A stretch of 43,038 nucleotides of DNA from Clostridiaceae bacterium (lineage in GTDB: Bacteria > Bacillota > Clostridia > DSM-8532). The notes beneath the pieces were generated by a model, which did no database searches, was not told the origin of the DNA, and worked only from the letters and a program-made list of their open reading frames with translations. Position numbers and translations under genes: made by a program. The stretch's first letter is position 1, and the number at the start of each line of letters is the position of its first letter. Shown here piece after piece: positions 1 to 7,881 of this stretch. The stretch is from positions 1-43,038 of the forward strand of contig JAAYKJ010000081.1 of NCBI GenBank assembly GCA_012522505.1, in the 5' to 3' direction.

Positions 1-1894
1 TCCGGATATTGTCATAAATCCTTCGTCCATCTTTTATAGTTTCAACGATGGTAGTGAAATTATCATCCATCAAAATCAGGTCAGCTGCTTCCCGAGAAAC
101 CTCACTTCCACGCTTACCCATAGCAATACCGATGTCTGCATATTTAAGAGCGGGTGCGTCATTTACACCATCACCTGTCATAGCAACGATTTCACCGTTC
201 TCCTTCAAGGCTTTTACAATCCGCATTTTATGCTCGGGAATGACACGAGAGAAAATAGACACATCCTTCACTGCTTCTCGCAACTCATTATCGGTCATCT
301 CGTTGAGCATATTCCCGGTAATTATGTTCTCACTGTGCTCAATACCAACTCTTTTGGCTATGGAGGAGGCGGTGATGCCATTGTCACCAGTAATCATCAC
401 GACTCGAATGCCAGCTTTTTGGCACACTTTAATGCCGGGCTTGACACTATCCCGGGGAGGGTCGGAAAGACCAATCAAACCACAGAGATTCAAACTGCAA
501 TCGGTAATACTTGAGGGGATTTCTTTTTCAGAGTCAACTGTTGCAGTTGCTACTGCGATTACGCGCAGCCCTTGTTCAGATATTTCTGAAATTTTATGCT
601 CGGTTATCTCTCTGATTTCCTCTTCAAGGTTGCATATCGCTAATATCTGTTCCGGCGAACCTTTAGCAGCTATAATAATATTACCGTTCCTGCGCCAGAC
701 ATGTCCCATCATTTTTAATTCATTGGTAAAGGCATACTCATAAATTAACTCACCGCTAAAAAGATGCTCCTTTGATATTCCATGGCTATCACAGTAAGAG
801 AGCATTGCCTTTTCCATGGGGTCATAAGCATCTGTTTCGCAGCCCAGCCCCAGCGTTAAGATAAGATTATGTTCATCGCCGTCCGGTGTCCATCCCTCTT
901 GGACAGTCATCTGGTTCATGGTAATGGTCCCCGTTTTGTCTACGCATAACACAGATATGGACCCAAGAGTTTCAACAGACGAAAGTTTTCCGACGAGTGA
1001 ATTTTTCTTTGCCAGGCGCCATGCACCCAGAGAAAGAAATACTGTTAGTATGACGGGAAACTCTTCAGGTATCATCGCCATAGCAAGTGTGACCCCTGAC
1101 AGGATACTTTCAATCAAACGCTCTCTTAATGGATGCTCTGGTATATTAATATAGGTAACCGCGCCCACCAAGGCGAACAGTACCCCTGCTATTGCGGCGC
1201 ACGTTTTAGTCAGCCTGCCTGTCTGCTTTTGTAAAGGTGTTGGCTCGTCAGGAGCGGTTGCAACATTCACCCCTATTTTACCATACTCGGTTTCGGTTCC
1301 AATTTTGTCAACCAATACTGTTCCTGTGCCATGCGTAACAAGGGTGCCTGCATAGCAATAATTCTTATGCCAGTATTCATTGGAAGACTCTACGCAATCG
1401 ATTATTTGTTTCCATACACCTTCAGCTTCACCGGTAAGCGACGATTCATCCACACAAAGATCATTACACTTAACCAATTTACCATCAGCAGGGATCTTTA
1501 TGCCCTCGTGTATCATCATCAGGTCGCCGGGTACAAGATCGCTGCTGGCAATCATCGTTTCTTTACCATCCCGGATAACCGCAATATGTGGCGAAGATAA
1601 ATCCTTAAGGGCTTTCAAGGTTTTATCTGTTTTCCATTCCTGGATCACATCGATGCTGATAACACCGGTAACAAAAATCAGCATAACAGAACCATCTTTC
1701 GGTTCACCCAGAATAAAATAAACGATTGCGGCCACGATTAGCAAAAGGAACATTGGCTCACAGATAATGTGTAAAATCTTCTGAAAGAGGTTTTCCTTTT
1801 TCTGTGGTGTTAATTCATTTTTACCGTATTGATGCTGTAGCTGTCTTGCTTCGGCGGAAGTAAGCCCCGACATGATTTTGTTTTTGATCGTCAT
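1..1894 (-). CDS. P2-type cation-transporting ATPase, 3' end outside window
   Basis: This is a membrane P-type ATPase of the P2 (SERCA-like) family, pumping a cation at the cost of ATP. About 631 residues are visible of a usual 850-900. Reading the minus strand shows the N-terminal actuator region, a PEEFPV membrane motif where Ca pumps usually have PEGLP, the phosphorylation motif DKTGTIT (Asp near residue 319) and the hinge motif TGDGVNDAP. The C-terminal membrane helices lie off the left edge. I start at the ATG at 1892-1894 because GGAGGG lies 6-11 bases before it; an internal ATG seven codons later lacks such a site. The leader carries a NiCo riboswitch and overlapping terminator, so the family resemblance to Ca pumps is probably misleading: the inferred role is cobalt/nickel (or related transition metal) efflux. 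The family call is secure; the substrate is inferred from regulation. Confidence 0.93.
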   Translation of the reverse strand, partial: MTIKNKIMSGLTSAEARQLQHQYGKNELTPQKKENLFQKILHIICEPMFLLLIVAAIVYFILGEPKDGSVMLIFVTGVISIDVIQEWKTDKTLKALKDLSSPHIAVIRDGKETMIASSDLVPGDLMMIHEGIKIPADGKLVKCNDLCVDESSLTGEAEGVWKQIIDCVESSNEYWHKNYCYAGTLVTHGTGTVLVDKIGTETEYGKIGVNVATAPDEPTPLQKQTGRLTKTCAAIAGVLFALVGAVTYINIPEHPLRERLIESILSGVTLAMAMIPEEFPVILTVFLSLGAWRLAKKNSLVGKLSSVETLGSISVLCVDKTGTITMNQMTVQEGWTPDGDEHNLILTLGLGCETDAYDPMEKAMLSYCDSHGISKEHLFSGELIYEYAFTNELKMMGHVWRRNGNIIIAAKGSPEQILAICNLEEEIREITEHKISEISEQGLRVIAVATATVDSEKEIPSSITDCSLNLCGLIGLSDPPRDSVKPGIKVCQKAGIRVVMITGDNGITASSIAKRVGIEHSENIITGNMLNEMTDNELREAVKDVSIFSRVIPEHKMRIVKALKENGEIVAMTGDGVNDAPALKYADIGIAMGKRGSEVSREAADLILMDDNFTTIVETIKDGRRIYDNIR

Positions 1895-1970
1895 GAAGAA
1901 CCCTCCGTTTTACCTTTCGGTAGCGATTATTTTCCCCTATGCTACGCATTTCAGAGTCGTTCCGTAGAGT

Positions 1971-2016
1971 AAAAAAAAGCACATCTATGGAACATACTAC
2001 TGTCCCACAGATATGC
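1971..2016 (-). terminator. Intrinsic terminator of the NiCo riboswitch expression platform
   Basis: On the minus strand a 15-pair stem (arms 2002-2016 and 1979-1993, with a few G-U pairs) is followed directly by a run of eight T at 1971-1978. Its 5' arm is the 3' part of the NiCo aptamer (last stem plus the closing GGGAC), so aptamer and terminator cannot form together. This is the layout of a ligand-ON transcriptional switch. Confidence 0.88.
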
Positions 2017-2093
2017 GTTATTGCAATCTGCTGCCGCTCATTGGGCGGCCCGGCCCCACGAACCTGTAGGTTAAGGTTCATCGCCTGCTCAGT
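1999..2093 (-). ncRNA. NiCo (cobalt/nickel, czcD motif) riboswitch aptamer
   Basis: Read on the minus strand, the RNA starts ACUGAGCAGGCGAUG and ends AUCUGUGGGACAGU. It shows the NiCo four-way junction: closing stem ACUG/CAGU, a helix GAACC/GGUUC after CAGGC, a GGGGCCGGG segment with a CCGC/GCGG helix, and a CAGAU/AUCUG helix followed by GUGGGACAG. The order and the junction guanines (GCAGGC, GGCCGGG, GCGGCAGCAG, GUGGGACAG) agree with my recollection of the published NiCo aptamer. It lies about 105 bases before the ATPase start codon, with a terminator overlapping its 3' side. Confidence 0.9.
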
Positions 2094-2110
2094 TTGTACT
2101 GTTAATCATG

Positions 2111-2128
2111 CATTCTATATATAGAATG
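2111..2128. promoter_or_regulatory. 18-bp perfect palindrome in the riboswitch leader
   Basis: The sequence CATTCTATATATAGAATG is a perfect dyad, lying between the predicted transcription start and the NiCo aptamer. It could be a repressor operator or a 5' leader hairpin. No regulator gene next to it identifies a binder. Confidence 0.4.
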
Positions 2129-2155
2129 TAATGCAGTGCAAAGAGATTACAATAT

Positions 2156-2184
2156 ATTATATGCTACATTGCCGCTAATGTCTA
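2156..2184 (-). promoter_or_regulatory. Predicted sigma-A promoter for the P-type ATPase leader
   Basis: On the minus strand TAGACA (2179-2184) and TATAAT (2156-2161) are separated by 17 bases. Transcription would begin near 2149, some 55 bases before the riboswitch aptamer. Confidence 0.6.
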
Positions 2185-2306
2185 CAATATTTCCAAGAAA
2201 TAACTATTTACTCTGTTCCGGGCTACTCCATTTTTCCCAGATAATAAGGAAATAAGTTTATCTGAAAAAATTTTCCGGGACAAATTTAGCCGGCTGCTAT
2301 AATACA

Positions 2307-2549
2307 ATGGAATTGTCGGGTAAAGTGACCGAATCTGCTTCCGTAAATGCTTTCAAAGCTGAAGCAATAGCATCAATTACAAATATATCCGCCGTTTCGG
2401 AAGAAACCGCAGCCTCAACGCGGGAGACCAACGCTTCAGCTGAAGAACAACTGGTAAACGTTGAACAATTGGCTGGCTTTGCAGAAGAACTCGGTGAATA
2501 CGCAAAAAGGATGAATGATTCAATAAGTGCATTTAAAATCGATAACTAA
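2307..2549 (+). pseudogene. Remnant of a methyl-accepting chemotaxis protein (C-terminal tail)
   Basis: The 80-codon open frame reads like the last part of an MCP signalling domain: an alternating Ala/Ser/Glu heptad helix (ISAVSEETAAST, then NASAEEQ) ending with a phenylalanine-containing tail. Everything upstream that a chemoreceptor needs (sensor, membrane helices, HAMP, hairpin tip) is absent, and no ribosome site precedes the ATG. I read it as the surviving 3' end of a deleted receptor gene. A short independent protein is unlikely but not excluded. Confidence 0.6.
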
Positions 2550-2584
2550 ATGAAGAAAGATAGATAAAACCTGGTTAAAGAATC

Positions 2585-2611
2585 AACCCGCTCCTTCTTC
2601 GGGGGCGGGTT
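2585..2611 (+). terminator. GC-rich hairpin after the MCP remnant
   Basis: AACCCGC (2585-2591) pairs with GCGGGTT (2605-2611) and extends inward through CTCC/GGGG-type pairs. No strong T run follows on the plus strand, so it is a weak or decayed terminator. Confidence 0.45.
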
Positions 2612-2785
2612 CCCCATTATTATTGCCCAGTTAATGGAGCGTACACTTCCTTTACCTTGTGGATAAATGGAGAAAAAGTACTGGAAACCACAGATGCCAC
2701 TTTAGCGTATGGAATGGTTGGCTTTCAGAGCGAGGAAGAAGGAAGTCTGTTATTTTCGAATAGCCATATTCAATCGGATGTATGA
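2612..2785 (+). pseudogene. Remnant of a sugar-hydrolase-type beta-sandwich domain
   Basis: An open frame without a start codon reads through TSFTLWINGEKVLETTD, then YGMVGFQSEEEGSLLFSN, and stops at the TGA at 2783-2785. The pattern (beta strand, W-x-NGEKV, a G-x-VGFQ strand, then G-x-LLFSN) is typical of the last strands of concanavalin A-like domains attached to glycoside hydrolases (for example DUF1080-like). Only about 50 codons survive. It follows directly on the MCP remnant, so this stretch is a patch of decayed genes. Confidence 0.45.
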
Positions 2786-2885
2786 TCAACAACCGGATGA
2801 AAAACGATTTTGGATTTTACAGTATAATTATTTCGCTGTATTTATAGCCTTATATTAATAAAGAAAGTTTGGGACGGATTAGAAT

Positions 2886-3761
2886 ATGAGAGTTTTAAAT
2901 TTTGGATCACTAAATTATGACTATGTATATGCTGTTGACCATATATCTTTACCTGGTGAGACATTAAGCTCCAAAAGCATGAAGGTTTACTGCGGAGGGA
3001 AGGGTTTGAACCAGTCGGTTGCTCTTGCACGGGCTGGAGTTCACGTGTATCATGCAGGTACGGTGGGTTCTGACGGTGATAAGCTGGTGTCTGTAAGTGT
3101 CGATAACGAAATTGATATCTCTTTGCTGCGCCGAATTGACGAGGTGTCGGGGCATGCCATTATTCAGGTTGACAGAAGCGGTCAGAATTCTATTCTGTTG
3201 CATGGTGGAGCAAATATGCTGCAAACAAGGGATTATGTAGATAAGGTTTTATCCCACTTCAATGAAGGTGATATTATCCTTCTTCAGAATGAAATAAACC
3301 TTCTTGATTACATAATAACCAAATCCTATGAAAGAAAATTAATAATAATACTTAATCCGTCCCCTTATAATAGCCAGCTTTCAGAGTGTAATTTAGACAT
3401 GGTATCGGTATTCATTCTCAACGAAATAGAAGGAAATTATCTGACCGAAGAATCGAATCCCGGTAACATACTTGAAAAAATGCGTAAAATATACACAAAC
3501 GCAGACATAGTGCTTACTCTTGGAGATAAAGGTGCCTATTATATGCAGGGGCAAGAAATTTATTATCAAGAAGCTTTCCGTGTGGTGGCTGTGGATACAA
3601 CGGGTGCAGGAGACACCTTTACCGGGTATTTTGTTTCTGGTTTGATTCAGGGTTTGACTCCTGCAGAAAATCTTAGAAGAAGCGCAAAGGCGGCTGCCAT
3701 GGCAGTATCAAGAAGCGGTGCAACAACTTCGATACCAATGTCTTGCGAAGTTGATTATTAG
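2886..3761 (+). CDS. PfkB-family carbohydrate kinase, ribokinase-like
   Basis: This is a cytosolic ATP-dependent sugar kinase of 291 residues, near the usual ribokinase length. The N-terminal substrate motif GGKGLNQSVALARAG is the ribokinase form of the PfkB signature. A NEIEG segment mid-protein fits the family's NxxE metal site, and DTTGAGDTF near residue 243 supplies the anion hole and the catalytic Asp. GGGACGG lies eight bases before the ATG. The stop is followed 23 bases later by a PhnP-like hydrolase, so the pair is probably one transcript ending at the hairpin at 4727. The sugar substrate (ribose, deoxyribose, a nucleoside or other) cannot be told from sequence. Confidence 0.88.
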   Translation: MRVLNFGSLNYDYVYAVDHISLPGETLSSKSMKVYCGGKGLNQSVALARAGVHVYHAGTVGSDGDKLVSVSVDNEIDISLLRRIDEVSGHAIIQVDRSGQNSILLHGGANMLQTRDYVDKVLSHFNEGDIILLQNEINLLDYIITKSYERKLIIILNPSPYNSQLSECNLDMVSVFILNEIEGNYLTEESNPGNILEKMRKIYTNADIVLTLGDKGAYYMQGQEIYYQEAFRVVAVDTTGAGDTFTGYFVSGLIQGLTPAENLRRSAKAAAMAVSRSGATTSIPMSCEVDY

Positions 3762-3784
3762 GTCTGGTTGTTAGGAGTTGTCTT

Positions 3785-4699
3785 ATGAAAATAACTTTTT
3801 TAGGCACTGGGGCAGCCGAAATGTATCCGGCGATATGGTGCCAATGCGAAAACTGTAATAAAGCACTGAAAGAAGGTGGGCGAAATATTCGGGGTAATAG
3901 TGCCGCCCTTATCGATGATGACATAATGTTGGATATGAATACAACCTGTTTTATGGTTGCGGCAAACAATGGTATTTCACTGGCTTCAGTAAAACATATT
4001 CTTGTAACTCATCCACATCGGGATCATCTGGCTCCCGAAATGCTTAAATGGCGCAGAATGAAGCCAGGGCAAGATCAATTACCATTTGAACCGCAACACG
4101 ACGGTTGGTCGGCAAGATATACCCACCTTCCTGAAGTAACGGTATATGGCAGCGATAGTGTTTGGATGGCGATGAATCAAGTGAACACAAACCTTTTTTC
4201 ATTTGGTGGCTACGATACTGCTGCACATTTCGAGCGTATTGAAGATGGTGCAGAGGTTCAATGTGACGATTTTTCTTTCATACCTGTTCGAGCCAATCAT
4301 AAAAAGGAACATGCCCACAATTTCATTCTTATACGTAACGGGAAAACGATACTGTATGCTGTCGATACAGGTGGATACAGTGAAGAGATGCTAACGCTCA
4401 TAACTTCTAAAAAATACGATTGCGTTATTATGGAAGGAACGTTTGGATTGGGGTTTTACGACAAGAAACTTGAGGGGCAGCCAGATAAGGAATACCTGAC
4501 GGGAAAGGGACATATGAATCTGCAAAAAAACCTTGCCATGCTGAGATACCTGACAAAGATGGGGTGCTGGAAAAATGAACCCAATTTCTATATAACGCAC
4601 CTATGTCCTCATTTCACACTGCCCCACGATGATTACCAGGCAATGCTCGAAAAACATGGAATTAAAGTTGCATACGATGGGCTTCAGGTTAATCTATAA
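3785..4699 (+). CDS. MBL-fold metal-dependent hydrolase, PhnP/RNase Z-like
   Basis: This 304-residue metallo-beta-lactamase-fold enzyme has GTGAAE at the N-terminus, a Cys pattern (CQCENC near residues 20-25) and the metal-binding motif HPHRDH (H76, H78, D80, H81). Later His and Asp residues (AVDTGGYSE, then ITHLCPHF) complete a di-metal site. The N-terminal Cys cluster and GGRNIRGNS segment resemble PhnP-like phosphodiesterases. AGGAG lies seven bases before the ATG. Coupling with the ribokinase-like gene suggests the two act on a phosphorylated sugar or cyclic sugar phosphate, but this is inference. The fold is secure; the substrate is unknown. Confidence 0.85.
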   Translation: MKITFLGTGAAEMYPAIWCQCENCNKALKEGGRNIRGNSAALIDDDIMLDMNTTCFMVAANNGISLASVKHILVTHPHRDHLAPEMLKWRRMKPGQDQLPFEPQHDGWSARYTHLPEVTVYGSDSVWMAMNQVNTNLFSFGGYDTAAHFERIEDGAEVQCDDFSFIPVRANHKKEHAHNFILIRNGKTILYAVDTGGYSEEMLTLITSKKYDCVIMEGTFGLGFYDKKLEGQPDKEYLTGKGHMNLQKNLAMLRYLTKMGCWKNEPNFYITHLCPHFTLPHDDYQAMLEKHGIKVAYDGLQVNL

Positions 4700-4726
4700 C
4701 GGGTTTGTGTTTTGTAATGCAAAAAC

Positions 4727-4752
4727 GCAGACGGGCTTTTAAACCCGTCTGC
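4727..4752. terminator. Bidirectional intrinsic terminator
   Basis: GCAGACGGG (4727-4735) pairs with CCCGTCTGC (4744-4752). On the minus strand GTTTTT follows directly. It separates the convergent MBL hydrolase and small membrane protein genes and probably serves both. Confidence 0.75.
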
Positions 4753-4767
4753 TGGTTGATGATTCAC

Positions 4768-5157
4768 TTATTTGAGATACGGAGGTCCACCCTTAATCCC
4801 AACATTGCAGCACAGTCTAAATACCAGGCAAATTACTGTCAATATCAGTGCTATAATACCTAAGCTGATCAGAATCAGTCCAATGACAAGATCAAATATA
4901 AGGATAAGTGTTAAAATGCCTGAAATAATCAGGAATAGGCCTATCAGCAGCAATAGCAGGCATGCCAGGCAATGAAACCTCGCGCATTTGGTCAAACCAC
5001 AAATCACCAATAGAATGATACCGGAGATTATGGTGCCAATGGTTATTATCCCAAGGGGAAATGACGTTGCAAGCAGGAAAACTCCGAGCCCGATGAGAAC
5101 GACTCCAAGAAGACCGGCAGTCAGGCAAAATATTCTTTGGGCGTCTTTACATAACAT
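4768..5157 (-). CDS. Small four-helix membrane protein with an internal duplication
   Basis: The 129-residue product is almost entirely hydrophobic, with about four membrane segments. Two halves look related: each has a Leu/Ile/Gly-rich pair of helices ending in an I-C-x-L segment near a Cys (VICGLTKC and VICLVFRLC), suggesting a tandem duplication of a two-helix unit. A short cysteine-bearing loop (KCARFHCLAC) joins them. I start at the ATG at 5155-5157 because GGAGG lies seven to ten bases before it; the frame remains open upstream but has no other ribosome site. No family is recognised and no function is proposed. Confidence 0.72.
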   Translation of the reverse strand: MLCKDAQRIFCLTAGLLGVVLIGLGVFLLATSFPLGIITIGTIISGIILLVICGLTKCARFHCLACLLLLLIGLFLIISGILTLILIFDLVIGLILISLGIIALILTVICLVFRLCCNVGIKGGPPYLK

Positions 5158-5517
5158 ATTCCTCACCTCCTTCACTTGATGAGTTAATAAAGTTCTATAT
5201 ATCCTCTCACTATAGTATATTGAACAAGCCTTCCTTGGGTTACAGGTTGGCTTGTGTTCATTTTCGGAATAGACGTTACTGTCCAGAGGTATCTGATGAG
5301 AGATAGATGTGCAATAGTATGAAACAATAGCGTAATGCAGCTTAGAGATGTCTCGGGCGAGGAAATATCTCCAGTATATTGGATGTGAACAGTAACGTAT
5401 AGAAATATCAGAGGTATTACGTAAAATTCGGGATACATTTCTTCCAAAGTATGCTATCATAGTAGCGAACAGACCCAATGAAAAAAGTGATAATCAACCA
5501 TAGTGAGGAGCGATAAT
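5158..5517. other. Intergenic region with an unexplained inverted repeat
   Basis: This is the divergent spacer between the small membrane protein and the M3 peptidase. It holds a ten-base inverted repeat, ACGTTACTGT at 5273-5282 and ACAGTAACGT at 5389-5398, framing about 106 bases without a convincing reading frame. I saw no strong promoter pair. TATCAT near 5455 is a possible -10 for the peptidase. Confidence 0.3.
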
Positions 5518-7203
5518 ATGAAGGTTTCGGAACTGAAGTATGAGAGGATAACCATTGAAACGATTTCAGAGAGAGTAACCGAAATTATTGAACAGGTGAA
5601 AAATGCCAAATCGGTTCAAGAGGTCTTGGAAGCAAGGGAAAAAGCCATTAAACTGATGAGGGATGTAAAAACAGCGATTAGCTTATCCTATATGCGGTAT
5701 ACCATCAACACTTCAGATGCATTTTATCTTGCTGAAAAAGACTATTATGACGAAGTTACGCCGCAGATTCAGAATCACTTTATGGAATATTCCAACGCAA
5801 TGCTTGACAGCCCCTTCCGTGCTGAACTTGAAAAGGAGCTTTCGCCATTGCTCTTTAAATCCTTCGAGATTCAAAGGAAAGCCATGTCTCCGGAAATCAT
5901 CAGTGAAATGATAGAAGAAAACCGGCTTATTACAGAGTATTCAAATCTGATGTCAAGCCTGACCATTCCATTCCGCGGAGAGACACTGCCATTACCAATG
6001 CTTCGCAAATACATGCAGGACGATGAACGTGCTACTCGCCGCGAGGCTTATGAAGCGCTGGGTAAAAAGCTGGAGGAGCATTCGCAAACACTGGATACCC
6101 TTTATGACAAGCTTGTAAAGGTACGTGACAAAATGGCCAAAAAGATGGGCTATAAGAATTATGTGGAGCTTGGATATTACAGGCTTGACCGCCTGGGCTA
6201 TGATGCAGGGATGGTTGAAAAATTCCGGGACAATGTCCTTCGGGATATCGTGCCACTGGTTGCCCGGTTGAAAACCGAGAATGCGAAACGGCTGGGAATC
6301 GAAGATTTCAAGCTCTATGATAATGACATTTATGTTCCGGGCGGCAATCCGAAACCAATCCTGGATAAGGATGGAATATTCGCTGAAACCAGAAAAATGT
6401 ACCATCAGATGAGTGAAAAGACAGGGGACTTCATTGACATGATGATGGAAAACGAGGCCTTCGATGTGGTTTCCCGGGAAAACAAATGGGGTGGCGGATA
6501 CTGCACGCATTTCGTGAATTATAATCAACCCTTCATTCTGGCGAATTTCAACGGTACCTCTGGTGACATCGATGTCATGACCCATGAAGCCGGCCATGCC
6601 TTTGCACACTATATGACTTCAGGGAACCGTTTTTCGGTGGAGCTTGAAGTAGGTGGGATGGAAACCGCTGAAACCCATTCAATGAGCATGGAATTCTTTG
6701 CATGGAAATATATCGACCGGTTCTTTGGAGCGAATACAAGAAAATATAAGTTTATGCATGTATTCGATGCGTTGTCGTTCATCCCTTACGGTACCATTGT
6801 CGACTATTTCCAGCATATCGTCTATACGAACCCGGACATGACTCCTGCAGAAAGGAACGATACCTGGAACAGGCTTGAGAAACAATTCAGGCCATACCTC
6901 TCGACCGAAGGCATGACTTACCTGTCGAAGGGAACCCGCTGGCAGTACCAGATGCATATTTATGAAGTTCCTTTCTATTACATTGACTATTGCCTTGCCC
7001 AAGTGGTGGCATTCCAATTTCTGCTTGCGTCCCGCAAGGATTATGATGATGCTTTCAAACGGTATACAGAGCATGTATCCCGCGGCGGGGAGCTCCTGTT
7101 TACAAACCTGCTGGCTGAAGCAGGGCTGAAGTCCCCATTTGAGGAAGGCGCCCTTGAAAGTGTCGCAAAAGAGATAGAAAAACTGATTCATGAACTGATG
7201 TAA
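5518..7203 (+). CDS. M3-family oligoendopeptidase (PepF-like)
   Basis: This 561-residue cytosolic zinc metallopeptidase would cleave short peptides. It carries the thermolysin-type motif HEAGHAF (first His near residue 356). About 25 residues on is GGMETAETHS, whose Glu supplies the third zinc ligand as in M3 enzymes. The length is typical of the clostridial M3 oligoendopeptidase subgroup and shorter than classical PepF. The start at 5518 is chosen for GAGGAG at 5505-5510; a GTG at 5503 falls upstream of that site. It is a single gene with a strong terminator 10 bases after the stop. Confidence 0.93.
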   Translation: MKVSELKYERITIETISERVTEIIEQVKNAKSVQEVLEAREKAIKLMRDVKTAISLSYMRYTINTSDAFYLAEKDYYDEVTPQIQNHFMEYSNAMLDSPFRAELEKELSPLLFKSFEIQRKAMSPEIISEMIEENRLITEYSNLMSSLTIPFRGETLPLPMLRKYMQDDERATRREAYEALGKKLEEHSQTLDTLYDKLVKVRDKMAKKMGYKNYVELGYYRLDRLGYDAGMVEKFRDNVLRDIVPLVARLKTENAKRLGIEDFKLYDNDIYVPGGNPKPILDKDGIFAETRKMYHQMSEKTGDFIDMMMENEAFDVVSRENKWGGGYCTHFVNYNQPFILANFNGTSGDIDVMTHEAGHAFAHYMTSGNRFSVELEVGGMETAETHSMSMEFFAWKYIDRFFGANTRKYKFMHVFDALSFIPYGTIVDYFQHIVYTNPDMTPAERNDTWNRLEKQFRPYLSTEGMTYLSKGTRWQYQMHIYEVPFYYIDYCLAQVVAFQFLLASRKDYDDAFKRYTEHVSRGGELLFTNLLAEAGLKSPFEEGALESVAKEIEKLIHELM

Positions 7204-7213
7204 GAGACGCATC

Positions 7214-7262
7214 AAGCGCTTGCGCTTTGGCGCACAAATTCGCGCAAGCGCTTATGTATTTT
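7214..7262 (+). terminator. Strong intrinsic terminator of the M3 peptidase gene
   Basis: AAGCGCTTGCGC (7214-7225) is perfectly repeated inverted at 7242-7253, followed by ATGTATTTTTTC. Confidence 0.85.
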
Positions 7263-7277
7263 TTCAAGCTTCCACGT

Positions 7278-7880
7278 TCATATGTCGATATTTTCAAGGC
7301 TGTCCGCTGAATAATCGAGTATATTTTTATGTTCATACTCGATGAAATACTTTATGACAATACAAGAGAAGTAAAGTGTACTGTTTAGAACAGCGGAGTC
7401 AAGTGGAAGCCCGATTATTTTCTTTATGCGTGCGAGTTTGTTCTGCAGCGTATTTCTGTGGTAGTTCAATACCTGTGCGGATTGAACAACGTTGCAGTTG
7501 TTTGATAGATAAGTGTAGATGATTTTAAAATAATCAGTTTTATGTTTTTGATCGTATTGACAAATCGTAATGATCGCTGGATGGCACAAGTATATGAAGT
7601 TGTCATGGTGATATCTGCGTTTAAAACTTTCTTTACAGAGATCAACCATATGATAGAGCCTGTAGTTTTCGTAATGAAAAACCCGCTGACCATCCGTATC
7701 CGGGAAAATAGTGCCATACTGAAGTGCTGCCTTTGCCATTGTATAGAATACATTAAAAAATTCAAGATGTTGGGTAGGGTTGCTTATTCCGGCATAAGCC
7801 TCGTACTGCAATAGCAGTGTATTAAAGGCATTGCTGTCATGACTCGGTAGGTTAAAATCATTACTTCCCAGCATTCCCAC
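7278..7880 (-). pseudogene. PucR/CdaR-type transcriptional regulator, N-terminal half deleted
   Basis: Only the C-terminal ~200 residues of a PucR-family regulator survive. They include the linker and the terminal helix-turn-helix, recognised by NCNVVQSAQVLNYHRNTLQNK, the family's signature in which HRNTL is nearly invariant. Full family members run to 400-550 residues with a sensory domain first, and none of it is present. The frame begins abruptly near 7880, where the 3' half of an esterase gene on the other strand begins. No ribosome site precedes the nominal GTG. Its transcription would also lack its original promoter, so it is almost certainly dead. Confidence 0.72.
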
Positions 7881-7881
7881 G

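Noticed and set aside
48-1721. Several plus-strand open frames across 48-1721
   Set aside because: They are antisense shadows of the P-type ATPase, whose minus-strand frame has all family motifs.
4731-4743. A 13-base string shared between the terminator at 4731 and the jetA hairpin at 29194
   Set aside because: It is a short, self-complementary GGGC-TTTTAAA-type string; two copies are not enough for a repeat family.
4768-5478. A 236-residue version of the small membrane protein
   Set aside because: The extra N-terminal part has no ribosome site and is not protein-like; GGAGG fixes the start at 5157.
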